Source: Asterella californica (Eukaryota; Streptophyta; Marchantiopsida; Marchantiales; Aytoniaceae). From it: 64,000 nucleotides of DNA. Under the pieces are notes generated by a model. That model was not told where the DNA came from. It searched no databases and saw only the letters and a program-made list of their open reading frames with translations. A program made the translations under genes and the position numbers. The stretch lies in the NCBI GenBank assembly GCA_036924285.1, contig JAYKYS010000025.1, positions 992,001 through 1,056,000 of the forward strand. Direction: 5' to 3'. Of this stretch, positions 13,079 through 24,159 are shown one piece after another (position 1 is the first letter of the stretch; each line of letters opens with the position of its first letter).

Positions 13079-13144
13079 TACTGATGTCCAACACAAAGTG
13101 AAAACAAACCGTACTGATGTCTAACTCAAACTGAAAACAAAACT
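13079..13144. repeat. 33-bp tandem duplication
   Basis: The unit beginning TACTGATGTC(C/T)AAC and ending GTGAAAACAAA or CTGAAAACAAA occurs twice, head to tail, with a few differences. Confidence 0.8.
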
Positions 13145-13791
13145 CACATCTGTTACTCTCGGGCTGAAGACCTTGCCTTCGGAGCTTACTGGTTTCTGGC
13201 AAGATATTACCTCACAGTAGTTTGTTAAGGTAATTCTGGTCTACATAGAATCTGGAGGTGTACCCGTGATATTCGTGTTGCGACTAGTGACAGACGAAGT
13301 TGCTCACAGAAGTTGAAGTTTAGATTCAGCTTCAAGTTCACAATGTCGGGGACACGCGCAGCGTACGAGTAGACTATGTACAAACATTTCAGCAGCAGCT
13401 TATATATACTAGACGAAGATGAGATTCTAACAACATTCTCAGCATCGGAGCATCTAGAACTGGACCAACACACTTTTTGTGAAAGACAGCACAAGTCTCC
13501 TCTTTATTAGAGTATGATATTCAAGGCTACATTCTCTACAGGCTGATATAGACGGCTGAACATTTGTTTCTGGTAAAAGCTTCTTATAAATGGTGTTTGA
13601 AGTTTTGATCATAGCTAGGAGAAGACTTGGACCATTTCGCTCTGGAGAAACTTTTAGCAAGAGAATCGATGTTACCAAAGGTCTATTCTTCTTAAGAAGC
13701 CGTCGATGTCTCTCTACCCTTCTTTATGACTCCCATAAAGTGAATGTGCTGATCACCGTGCTCCTTCCCAGCAAAAGTGATATCGAGGACT

Positions 13792-14055
13792 TCAGCCATG
13801 CCCAGGGGCAGGAATGGATGGAGCAGATCGAGTTGCTCTTTGGGTATTACCCATGGGAGCAACTTTGGTGCCTGACATGGCATCGAAGGTCTTTGAAGGC
13901 AGATCCGCTGAGTTCCACCCCTTGTCTGGATGTGGAAGAAAAGTGCGAGCCAACTCCGTCCCATGTACTCTTGCCGAAACATGTAGGAGCAACACTCCAA
14001 CGATACACATCCTGAATAACATCTTTAATTTTGAAATTCGCATTTTCTGAAACAT
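13792..14055 (-). CDS. Candidate secreted signalling-peptide precursor (87 aa)
   Basis: The 87-codon minus-strand frame starts at a true ATG (14055-14053) and ends in TGA (13794-13792). The first 32 residues have a basic n-region (KMRISKLKMLFR), a hydrophobic core (CIVGVLLLHV) and a polar end (SARVHG), as in an export signal. A variable middle follows, and the last residues are TRSAPSIPAPGHG at the very C-terminus. Length, export signal, variable spacer and a Ser/Pro/Gly-rich tail ending in GH are the layout of plant peptide hormone precursors. The tail resembles the SGPSxxGxGH core of PIP/PIPL peptides and less closely CEP and IDA tails. Two of the fixed glycines are Ala or Pro here, so membership is not proven. 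A 141-codon frame lies on the opposite strand (13590-14015) but shows no known feature. A possible TATA-like site in minus-strand sense is near 14350-14342. Confidence 0.45.
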   Translation of the reverse strand: MFQKMRISKLKMLFRMCIVGVLLLHVSARVHGTELARTFLPHPDKGWNSADLPSKTFDAMSGTKVAPMGNTQRATRSAPSIPAPGHG

Positions 14056-14059
14056 TGCA

Positions 14060-15890
14060 CAGTCACAGTTGAATTGGTCAGAAGGACCTTCAGGGCAAAA
14101 AATCTGAAAACAACTGAACCTGTATCGTAAAAAAATCTCTCATAAACTGAACTTTGCAACACAGTCAACCGTGACGGTCGGAGATATATTCTTCCTCACC
14201 TTTCTCGTCTGGTTGTAGAGGTGTTGCTGTTAGTGCGTTTTGTCCTCCCAATCTTTCTCTTTACACCTTTCAACCAAAGGTTGAACTTAGTAACTATGTA
14301 AAACTTTAACAATGTCATTTATGAATATGTGAAAGGTGAAAGTATATATTAACGAATACATCATGAGCACAATTAGGATTAGTGAACTTCATAATCCAGG
14401 TGATTTCCAATCAAACATATTTCATCGTAGGATGCAACAAATTAAGAACTATATAAACTTCTTCGAACTCAGGCTACTACTTAGGCATGCTACGCCGCTC
14501 TAGCGATGTCCCATCCCACCTTCACTCAACAGGTCTAGAATATTAGGAGCATATAAGACAGAAAACGGTTCTTATTATGTTGCGATTCCTTAACTACTAG
14601 ACTGGAAGCTGAAGTTTCCAAGAAAGGAATCCTCTCATACGTCGGAGTTTTCAGTTATCATACTGCTGACATCAAATTGCCAGTATACATCTTATCTTTT
14701 ATGCAGGCACAGTAACGATGTTCGACTTATCATTATATTTGCATATAATAAATTGAGTTCCAGCAAGTGTATGCATGCACTTGTCCATTTGGCAGATATG
14801 GACTAGCACCTTGTCGACCTTGTAAAACACATCTGATTCATACTTACTACGGAACTTCAGTCTAATTTAACATCAGTTAATGAAATTGAAGTGCACTTAG
14901 TAATCCGCTGGACCTTGTACCAAAGAAACATAGTTGCAGTATCGACCAAGATAACTCTCAATTAACTGCAAGCAAAAGGGATCTACACCACCTACAATCT
15001 TCCATGTCTTCACCGTCACTCACAATCACATGTAAGCATAAATAGCACATTTTTACTTTTCATGAAAATTAAGTGCGACGAAAGTTGACCAACGTAGCAA
15101 AGACTGGATCTCGGACCGCATGATAATCGCAGCTTTTGTTAAGAGCACCTTGTTATGGCAGATTGGTGTTCGGCAAGAGGAACCTTGCTATTAGAGTTGG
15201 GCCGCGTAACAAGAATCAGACCATGGCACCATGCCTGGTTCAGCAGCAGCCCCAAGCAACGCCCATACTTTGGTGGTCCACTTCTCTTGTATCTCTTGAA
15301 TTCCCTCCGCTCTACTGCCCCTGTCGATTCTGCGCGACCTTCACTCTGTCCTAGTCCTCGTTTATAAGAATTCAAAAGTCGACTCAAAATGTGGGATGGA
15401 TGGTGGCGATTGACGCTTCAAAATGGTCGGTGGGATTGAGAGCAGTTCCCCGCTGTTTTGGGTTTAAAATTACGCACCAACCACAAGCAAGGAGGTTATC
15501 AACACAAAGACTCTTGGTACGATTAGGTCAAGTCACTTGCTACAGGAAATAATAATCCACTTCAATTCGTAGTGTTCTTTGGACTCCGCATATATTGTAC
15601 GTAGGCGTAACTCTTTCAAATACAACATTCGATAATTAAGGTTAAATATTCTCATTCTTCTGGCCTGACTTCCTGGTTAAAAGTATAATTTACATGTCTT
15701 CATAAAATAAATGTGAAATGACAAAGCAAGTTTTTATTTTATTTTAGTGACTTTTACTGGAAGTAGGAGATGGGTACAAAGCAAGAATTGGGAAAGGAGT
15801 TTTCGGGATTTAGGATTCAACACGCTTATGATATGATACTCCAGTATTAGAATAAAAGCCTCAAATTTAGAATATGAAACATTATATATC
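14060..15890. other. Non-coding stretch, nothing firmly supported
   Basis: Three frames of 70-82 codons overlap at 15136-15387 on both strands in a locally GC-richer patch. A minus-strand TATA-like motif (CTTATAAACG) lies at about 15359-15368. It could be the first exon of an unseen gene, but I find no domain. Confidence 0.35.
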
Positions 15891-15894
15891 ATGC

Positions 15895-16110
15895 TGTTAG
15901 GGGTGTCAAAGTTGGAGCATTTATGAAAGATTGTGGACCTGCAGGAGGGAGTTACGACTTTGGCGACCTTGGCAGGTGTTTTCTTAACGAATTTTCATTT
16001 CTTTTGTTTGTTCTTTTGTGCAGTAGAGAATCTACTGCTTTGAATCAATATTTTTAGTGCCAGAACTGAAAAAACTTAATAAAAAGATCATAATATCCAT
16101 TCACAAATAT
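15895..16110 (+). mobile_element. Partial copy of the GGGTGTCAAAGTT TIR element
   Basis: The segment begins TTAGGGGTGTCAAAGTT and shares with the two fuller copies at 18.48 and 18.99 kb the internal blocks GAGTTACGACTT, CAGGTGTTTTCTTAAC, TTTGTGCAGTAGAGAATCTACT and CCAGAACTGAAAAAA. Similarity fades after about 16110 and the right TIR is not seen. Confidence 0.65.
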
Positions 16111-16119
16111 GACCTATTA

Positions 16120-18220
16120 CAAAGCTGAGCCATCCATTATGGATGTCTTTTTTGACTATTTTCTCAAATCAGTTCATTTTTACGTATTTCAGCCATGCGT
16201 ATCGGTTATGAATTATGATTCAAAGAAGAAGTAGATGTGTTGATCTTAGAATCGAGTTTCAAAGTAGACAATTTCACATTGTCAAGGAGATAATTATAAT
16301 AAAATATTTTATATTTTATTTAAGAAAAATGAATATAAAATATCTTGAAATAAATTTTATAGTCTCTTTGTCATCAATCAATCTGTTTACTATCCGAGTC
16401 AATAAACTATATTAGAGTTCTATTAAGTTATATCTCTCGTATTTCATTGATTACACAGTATCATTTCTCTCTTAATGATCGTATATAATTTTCATTTAAA
16501 GTAATCGAGCTGATATGATCTTTTAGTATAATTTATCAAGTGAGTATACACCGTTTGTGGATTCAAGTTCTTGTTGATTACTTTAACTCTGTTATTAAAT
16601 TTTATGTATCCACTCAGATTTATAGTTTTACCTCTAATAGTGTTAAATTCACCCAATTTTGAACTACATCTGAATTATCATCACTCACACTAATTCGGCA
16701 TTCACACTAATTGAACATACACATTAAATATGGAAAAAAGATATTGTCGAATTGCGGGGAACTTCCACCTTGTCTTTCTGCACGCTCAAGTACTAGGCAC
16801 AGTGTAAGAGAAAAGTATGGTTGAATCGCGAAAAGGCAAGATCCCATTGAAAACACCTATGGAACAGTTAGATACATATTTAAGCAGCAGAAGATAACAA
16901 AAGATTACGGAACATACCGACTTCACAGTCATCATAAGTTGGCACTCTTTCCATCTGAGATACATTCTATAAGCATCGAAAAGAAACTAATGGAGCAAGA
17001 AATGTACACCTCCTCCATCACTTTAAAGAGGTTAGAAGATATATATTAGGGTGGGAACTTATTTACTGGGAAGATTAATCTAAAACATGACGAACAATAA
17101 CGAGCGGAGGCAGCGAATATGACTTCCTATAATAAGGATAGACTCACTGTCATGAAGGTGTCAAGAGGTAATTAGTGTCCAGATGGAATAGCTCTAGCAA
17201 GGCGAAAAGAGTAGCAAGCTTGGCAGCTCGCACTGATAGAAAGGGTTTGCAAATCTTACTTCATAAATGATAAAAAGTATCGATCTCTATATGAACAGAT
17301 GAGAATTTACTATTTTGAGCTTTTCTAACCAAAAACTATATCATACATTAGTGACAGACAGAAAGGATATCATGAGAACAATAATAATGAATTTTAACTT
17401 GATAATAAGGAACAGGAGAAAGAAACCGCAAACAAGGCCCCTTGACAAGATGGCTCCATGCGGGCCAATATGTCTCAACAAGTTTGTGCAGGCTGAATAA
17501 ATCAACGGGATGAAGCAAAGAATGTGAATTCAACAAAGAGTCATGGTCTCTGCAAACGATATGATCGGATGATAGAGTTTCTTAAAACACTTTAGAAGAC
17601 AAAAGAAAAGAACGTCAACGTTGGATTTTTCTCGACTTGTTCCCCTCGATCACCACTTCCTCAATACAGTCCTACACATGTCAGTTGGTACTTTGCTGCA
17701 GCTGTGCAGAAGCTGGATTTGGCTAGCGCTAGCATCCTACTACTAATGCAGTGTACAGAAGCATTGTTCCAATCTGATTGACCCAAGAACGAACATGTAC
17801 GATACTAGTATCAGCTAAACAGGATAAAACCATAGAACGATTTTATTTTTCTTACACGGATCATCTGAGTCCAAAACTTCTCTAGATTGTTGAAACAATG
17901 CACCAGCATCAGTTCGGCTCTTAAGATATTCAGATGAGAATAAAGACGCCTATGTTCCGGCTCGTTCTATGCTCTAAACTTTTATTCACCTTTGCATCTG
18001 AACGAGAGATAAATTATCTACTAGAGGTTTTCAGTTTAAGCTTTTTATATGAAAAGATTTAGTCATGAAAAGAAAATATAATTTCAAGTAAAAGCCATTC
18101 GTTCATACGGTTCAAATTTATGTCCTGAAATCCAAACGTCTCCTGCATTCGAATTCATGGTTTGATCTCGCTTTCCGCTCTTATCCAACTGTAATGCCTC
18201 GGTTTAGAAGTGTAGGGGCC
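16120..18220. other. AT-rich stretch, no gene supported
   Basis: Frames near 16215-16415 and 17315-17536 are short, AT-driven and without domains. Confidence 0.45.
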
Positions 18221-18223
18221 CGG

Positions 18224-18273
18224 TTTTAGTAACGGCTTTACAAGGGGGGACCCTTGTAAAGCCGTTACTAAAA
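18224..18273. repeat. Perfect 23-bp inverted repeat with 4-nt loop
   Basis: TTTTAGTAACGGCTTTACAA plus GGG at 18224-18246 is exactly complementary to 18251-18273, leaving the loop GGGA. Such a perfect stem is rare by chance. It may be a foldback insertion, a small-RNA hairpin, or a product of polymerase template switching. Confidence 0.95.
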
Positions 18274-18479
18274 TGCATGTCAAGTGTAAGCGTCGTTTTA
18301 GAAAGGATTTTAGTAGGGCAAGTGAGAAAAAAGAAAAAGAGAAAAACTCATGTTTTCATTTCCAACCCGTTAACTCATCTTACGACCAACCAAGAAAACT
18401 AAATGTCCTCTCTCCTTGTTATGGGTTTTCGTAGCTATCCGTCGATAGTGAAACTTCGGAAGGAAGGGGGATTCCGTTA

Positions 18480-18853
18480 GGGGTGTAAAAGTTAGTAATC
18501 TTTTTGAAAGATTCTATAACCATGGGAAGGAGTTAGACTTCGGTTAAACTTTGACAGGTGTTTCATGCGAGCACTTCCGGAAGTGCCCGTAAGAAAATGC
18601 TCGCGGGCGTTTTCTTAACAATCATTCATTTATTTTGTCTGTTTATTTTTGCAGTGAAATATCTACTCTGTTGAGTAATTATCCTGAGTGCAGAATTGAA
18701 AAAAATTTAGTTGAAGAAATTACGGTGTCTGAGTCACAAGCGCGATACAGACTCAATCGCGCTTCCAATCAAAGTTAACTACTGCGATATTATGGCTCTT
18801 TTTCTCTTCGTCATTGAAGAATATTTATCGCTCAACTTTGACACCTCTATTAT
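18480..18853 (+). mobile_element. TIR element, copy A (about 375 bp)
   Basis: The left end GGGGTGTAAAAGTTAG and right end CTCAACTTTGACACCTC are inverted matches. Internal blocks match copy B at 18988-19365 along the whole length: TTTTGAAAGA, GAGTTAGACTTCGGT, GGGCGTTTTCTTAACAA, TTTTTGCAGTGAAATATCTACT, and TGAAGAATATTTATC near the right end. No transposase frame is present. This is a MITE-type family with at least three copies in the window. Confidence 0.8.
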
Positions 18854-18987
18854 CGTATATTGTATTTCATCTTTTGTAATGTGGATGATCGTTAGAAGAG
18901 AGAAGGAAGAGTTTAGATCCGGATAAGGTGCAAATGTATATAACCTTGCAGTTCTTATTTTCGTTTCGAGAAGTCTCTGATTCATAG

Positions 18988-19365
18988 TAATAGAGGGTGT
19001 CAAAGTTAAGAACCCTTTTGAAAGAATATACACTAGCCAGAAAGAGTTACGACTTCGGTCAAACCGTAAAGGTGTTTCGTGCGGATATCTCTGGAGGTAC
19101 CAGCAGGAAAACGTCCACGGGTGTTTTCTTAACAACTATTTATTCATTTTATTCAATTTTTTTGCAGTGGAATATCTACTACGTTGAGTAATTTATCCAG
19201 AGTGTCAGAACTGAAAAAAAATTAGCTGAAGAAAGTGTGGTGTAGAATCACAAACCCGACCTAGACTCAGATAAGGGTTTCACTTACAAAGTTAACTATT
19301 GTAATGTCTCTTTCTCTCATCGCCGTTGAAGAATATTTACCTCGCAACTTTGACACTCTTTATTA
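18988..19365 (+). mobile_element. TIR element, copy B (378 bp)
   Basis: The left end TAATAGAGGGTGTCAAAGTT (18988-19007) and the reverse complement of 19346-19365 agree at 18 of 20 bases. The interior is homologous to copy A. A conserved TTTTTGCAGTGGAATATCTAC tract with a splice-acceptor-like look sits mid-element. The target duplication is unclear because the termini themselves are TA-rich. Confidence 0.85.
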
Positions 19366-21174
19366 TATCTCCTCAGAAAATAAATATTCAGACCTGAATT
19401 ACACGAGCAAATCGTAGATAAAAACCCGCTTACGCTCACAAGAAACAAACGGCGCCCCCCTTATCTTGAGTGGTCCTAATAATGGACTGTTAATCATTTC
19501 TATAACTTCTGTAGAACTTTTTACTTGTTTGTTGTAAATTTTACTCACCATCTCCAGAGGTGGTATATAAAATTTATGTACCACCATTCATTCGACGTTT
19601 ACAATCTATTCCCGTAAATGTGCTTTGCTGAGCACCGTTCAAAACTTATGAATGAAATGTCTATAGACGTTCTGCAGTTCTTACACCGTCATTGGAGATT
19701 TAATTCTTCTCATCTGAATCTTGTAATTTTCGTTAGGAGGAGAAGTTTGAATGACCTTATTATTTCTCTAGACGAAAATTATTTATTTCCAAACACTCGA
19801 TTTAATCTTTTGTATTTTGACAGGACCAATCCATTTGCAATCCATGATTATTATTACATCCGATAATTACATTATATAAGCATATTGGAAAGTCTGGCTT
19901 GTAGGAAAGTCCTGCTAGAACTTACGCATGCCAACCACGGCTTGAGAGCATAGCTTACGTTGCTCGTAAGCCTATGACAAGCAGTACCTTCTACAACGTA
20001 CACTTTGTACTGGAAATTTTGTTTTTTACTTGTGATCTTACACTGCTTGACAAACTAATTATTTAGTCTTAGAAGTCACAAAAATATACATTGAAAACTG
20101 GTAAGAATTATTTCAAGACGGTCACTGTCAAAAAATGATTATAACAATATTTGTTCACTAGAATGGTAGGAAGATGTTCTCCGTCCTTCCTCGGGAAATA
20201 AGGAAGTCAGTCGAGAAAGTCAGTACCAGAAAGTCACCCCTCCTGTCCATACGTCAGCAAGCCGTTGAAAGTCACAAGCATTTCAAGTCGCTTTACGGAG
20301 GAAGAAAGTAAAAGTGTTGGTTCCCATACATCCTTTTTACTGTATCTGACATGACATACTCCACTGAGGAAACTGCTCGAACTCGTGGCTCGGAGGAAGC
20401 CACTGCAACACAGCAAGTCCCTCATCTTTCAGTAGTTGGCAATCTGGAGCCAGAAAAAGTTAAATCAGCCAAGTCAGCGATCCTGTTTAGCTCACGAACT
20501 GTGACTGCTCTCTGGTCCGGTAACTATTTTGGAGCCCGAATGATAATTCGTGTTGTCATCATACCGAGGTTCTCCTTATCTTGGACACCACGATCAGTCC
20601 TACTAGAAACAAGTTGAAGAAAATTTAAAATATCGAGATCTCTGTACAACAACTCTTCTGGAACTCTATGACGACCTTTCCCGTTACTTGTTTGCTTCAC
20701 ACCGATCCTGTCACATGACGAGTCAAATGCGTTTCTCTTATGTGTTTCCTAAAAGTGCAATCTGCTTACGTAATAGTCTACTTCTAGATGCACGGAGATG
20801 CACGGAGATGGAATACTGAGGAGGATATTCGTTTGGTTTGGTTTCCAGGAGGATATTCTGCTAAATAGACTTCACAGAGACGTCTAAGCGAAGCTGCCAC
20901 TCTCTCTAATTCATCAACCTGTGGAGTGAGGCTCAGAAGAAAAGTTCCCGCGGCAGACATGAAGGTAATAGTACCTGCAGATGCACGCGATGACGAACAG
21001 AACGAGGATGCAAGTATGTGGTTGAGTCTGGCATCAATAAGCCCGTTATCTGTAGCACTCAGGTGGTTTTCGGATATTTACAAACTTCGCGACTGGGGCA
21101 AAGGAGAAAGAGCAATATCTACAAGAAGGATGACGCCAACTTCTGTTGCCTCAACCATACTGTTGGATTTACTG
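19366..21174. other. Non-coding stretch before the ROCO gene
   Basis: Short frames (19618-19866, 20351-20617, 20926-21216) have no domains. The last one overlaps the 3' end of the ROCO gene on the opposite strand. A small 12-bp duplication (GATGCACGGA) lies near 20787-20810. Confidence 0.45.
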
Positions 21175-24153
21175 CTATCTTGCCATGTTGAGGACCCTGG
21201 CAATTGGATCTACTAGGGCCTTGTTATTATCATACGTCGTCCGCTTCATGGGTACTATTTCTTTTCGTGCTTGCAGCTGATGTCCTAATACAGACTCTCC
21301 TTCTACACTTGCGTGCGTGGGCTTGTCCGCACTTCCCCGCATCCACTCCTCCACATCGTTCACGGACATGTTTATATCCCTGAGTTCTACTGGTTTTAGA
21401 CCGTCCTCTGTGGACCATGGCTTCATCACCTTCAAGGCAAAATCGATCCCTGGACATAGTTTTTCGCTTATGTGTACAACGGAGTCCTTTGGACTGGACC
21501 CATCAGTAATATTGACAACTATATCTAAGATTTTCTGGGCGATGTTCACTTGCATCTGCCTGTAATCGTGATGTTCGTCCGCTACAATCATAGGACTAAC
21601 GAGTATATCCAACCGATTCGTTGGATCCGCACTGTAGTGCACTGCTACGGCCATCCCTTTGCTCCTGAACGAGATCATGCTTCTGCCTGCAACGTAGTGG
21701 TTGTCGCTGAGCCGGTGACCGAAGTCTGGGTGACGAGACAACCTCACCTGCAGCTGGCGGAAGATTGCAGTGGGCAACATGGTCCTCGGCTCTGTTTCTG
21801 CCAACGCCAATGAAAAACCCATCACCCACTGGCCTGGAGTTCCATTGGACCAGTACGACGGGACCTCGTCTTTCTCCATGAGGGACGGTACGAAAATGCA
21901 GTCCTCTGTGATTCCGTAAACAAGTTCAAGGTTCGCCAGGATGGCGATCAACTCTCCTGCCTGATCGGCATCAATTTCGAGCTTTCTTCGGATATGAGCC
22001 CGAATTGCTGGTAAAAAAATCGATCCATCAGCACACATGCTACTCCTTAATGAGGTTTCTGATGTGGCCCCTCGAGGTTCAGGTAGTAAGATGTACTCCA
22101 CCATCTTCTTCCAGAACCATTCAGGTTGAAGAATGACTAAACCTTCGCCCACACGACCACCTCCTTTCAGTGTCCCTGCGCGGAAGTACATAAGGTGACC
22201 AGATTCGTGAAGATATTCTGTCGCTGCTCTCACCTTGTTGGGCTCCAATGCACCTCCAACTATCCTCAAGTAATTATTCCAACTCACAATCGGATACTTG
22301 CTCCTGGAATCGGACCACATACCAACCCGCTCCTGAATCTTCCGACATATCTTTGGAATCCTCTTGCCCTGTAGCAGATTCGAAGCTGTTTCCAGCAACC
22401 TCGTTTTGAGTCGTCTCACGCCTTTCCGACTCAGAGCACTGACGATGAAAGGGTAAGGATGAATGTTGAAGAAGTCGATAAACTCTGTATTGACCATGCT
22501 GATAACGCTGGTCCATTCGCCGTACTTATGACAGGAGTGAGCACCTTGGAAGGAATTGAGGACCACGAACACCAGAGGTTTGCAGTCCTGAACCCCCCTG
22601 GCAGAGATAGATGATATGTATCTCATCCAGTAATCAAGTTCCTTCATTGCCAAGACTTTGTTCTCTTGACCAGTGTAGTTGACACTGCAAACAACCACGA
22701 ATATTGTAATATGACTCTTTCCGAAGGCCAAATTGGAGAGAAACCCACTGTGGAGCAGGTCGCACTCTGGCTGTCCTTCAAGATCCCATACCCGTAGGTT
22801 AAAATTCTTGTTACGGATGGTAGATACATCTATCCGCCTCCCCCGGACATCCTCACCTCCGTAGCCTCGCATTCGCACGCTCGCAGCCAACGCCTTCCAT
22901 CCGGTCAAGCTACAAAGAGATTTTCTCAAAGATGTCTTGCCTACGTTTGGCTGACCAATGAGGAAAACTCTGCCATGATGCCCAGCCAGAAGAGGTTCAT
23001 CTTTCATCACCTTCAAACTCCCTACTGTTCTCACGTTGCGTCTCCTTAAACTTTCCGCACTATTTCTTACTGATGAGCTCGGCCAGTCAACGAGTATCTT
23101 GGCCACGAGGAACGAGTTCTCCATGTAAGCTCTGATCAGAGCCCGGGAACTTGCAAGGGTGTTACAAGCTCCCGTGCAAATTAGCTTTTGAAGACTTGGC
23201 AGGCAGCCTGTCTCCAGAATCGCAGCCATCTCCAGCAACCCCTGCTCCGTCATTGTCACGTTGCTGAATTCCAGAATCTGCAATTCGTTCATAGTTTGAG
23301 ATCTAAGCGCCTTTGAAAATGCCGTTAACAACTCCTCTTTTAGTGGGATGCCGTAAAGAAGACTCAGTGAAATCAAAGAGGAAAAGTGTTGCGACTGAAG
23401 AACTCGTGCAATAGCCCGAACGCCTTCCACCCCTGTATCGTACGAAGATAGATAAAGGGACTTGAAAGCACCCACCGGACCTGCTTCAAGACCCCTCATC
23501 ACAGCTATCAATCCTTCCTCGCTGTCCATGCCATCCAGATGGAGCGCTTCCAACTGCGCCAAATTACCTGATTGGAAAGCTTTCCCAAGAGCCTGAGGAC
23601 CCTTAGTGTGAAATCCTTCTACGCCACTATCCCCGCCGCACATCAGCTTCAGAAGATCACACTGTCCTAGACCCAGTGACCTCAGCGACGGAGCATGACC
23701 TGCCTCTAAAGCTTCTGCCAACGCTATCAGTCCTAAATCTTCTATGTCATTATAGTCGAGACGCAGGGTATGTAGACACGATAATGATCCAGATACCAAA
23801 GCTTTAGCTATTGCTCTGGCTCCTCCCGGTCCCATGTTGACACTCCGAAGTTCTAGATTTCGTAGATTAAATACGTTGCCTTTGTTGATCGCCTTCGTCA
23901 ACTCGATAACTCCCTTGTCACCTATCGGGTTGAAAGACAAATCCAGGATTTCTAGCCGAGGAAAAGCACGCTTTTGGAGGGCTCTAACAAGAGCCAGGAC
24001 TCCATCAGCTCCAGGGTCGCTCTTGCCCAGATCCAGCTCCGTGACAAGTTCCAAGTTTTCAAGTATTTGAGATTCGATCTCCTTTTCAGTCTCTTCTGTC
24101 CAACATCTCAAGATTGCAAGGAGCACGGAGCTTGTTGACGCTCGCCACGACAT
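21175..24153 (-). CDS. LRR-Roc-COR (ROCO family) protein, 992 aa, single exon
   Basis: Residues about 30-350 are RNI/NLRC-type leucine-rich repeats (LEILDLSFNPIGDKGV, LHTLRLDYNDIEDLGL and similar). A Ras-like Roc GTPase follows: P-loop GQPNVGKTS at about 400-408, switch-II-like WDLEGQPE at about 456-463, and VSALS as a likely G5 loop at about 571-575. A COR segment runs from about 600 to 690 (EYLHESGHLMYF, VILQPEWFW). About 300 C-terminal residues show no kinase motif. ROCO proteins are GTP-regulated dimeric scaffolds; the plant reference is TORNADO1, about 1,380 aa, so this copy is shorter. The usual G4 NKxD is replaced by VLNSF, and the switch Ala is Glu, so nucleotide binding may be altered. 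The ATG is preceded by stops and no upstream coding exon is evident. The long open frame indicates an intact gene. Confidence 0.9.
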   Translation of the reverse strand: MSWRASTSSVLLAILRCWTEETEKEIESQILENLELVTELDLGKSDPGADGVLALVRALQKRAFPRLEILDLSFNPIGDKGVIELTKAINKGNVFNLRNLELRSVNMGPGGARAIAKALVSGSLSCLHTLRLDYNDIEDLGLIALAEALEAGHAPSLRSLGLGQCDLLKLMCGGDSGVEGFHTKGPQALGKAFQSGNLAQLEALHLDGMDSEEGLIAVMRGLEAGPVGAFKSLYLSSYDTGVEGVRAIARVLQSQHFSSLISLSLLYGIPLKEELLTAFSKALRSQTMNELQILEFSNVTMTEQGLLEMAAILETGCLPSLQKLICTGACNTLASSRALIRAYMENSFLVAKILVDWPSSSVRNSAESLRRRNVRTVGSLKVMKDEPLLAGHHGRVFLIGQPNVGKTSLRKSLCSLTGWKALAASVRMRGYGGEDVRGRRIDVSTIRNKNFNLRVWDLEGQPECDLLHSGFLSNLAFGKSHITIFVVVCSVNYTGQENKVLAMKELDYWMRYISSISARGVQDCKPLVFVVLNSFQGAHSCHKYGEWTSVISMVNTEFIDFFNIHPYPFIVSALSRKGVRRLKTRLLETASNLLQGKRIPKICRKIQERVGMWSDSRSKYPIVSWNNYLRIVGGALEPNKVRAATEYLHESGHLMYFRAGTLKGGGRVGEGLVILQPEWFWKKMVEYILLPEPRGATSETSLRSSMCADGSIFLPAIRAHIRRKLEIDADQAGELIAILANLELVYGITEDCIFVPSLMEKDEVPSYWSNGTPGQWVMGFSLALAETEPRTMLPTAIFRQLQVRLSRHPDFGHRLSDNHYVAGRSMISFRSKGMAVAVHYSADPTNRLDILVSPMIVADEHHDYRQMQVNIAQKILDIVVNITDGSSPKDSVVHISEKLCPGIDFALKVMKPWSTEDGLKPVELRDINMSVNDVEEWMRGSADKPTHASVEGESVLGHQLQARKEIVPMKRTTYDNNKALVDPIARVLNMAR

Positions 24154-24159
24154 ACTGAT

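Noticed and set aside
13590..14015. 141-codon plus-strand frame opposite the candidate peptide gene
   Set aside because: It starts with ATG but has no domain or signal, and the opposite strand offers a better-structured product.
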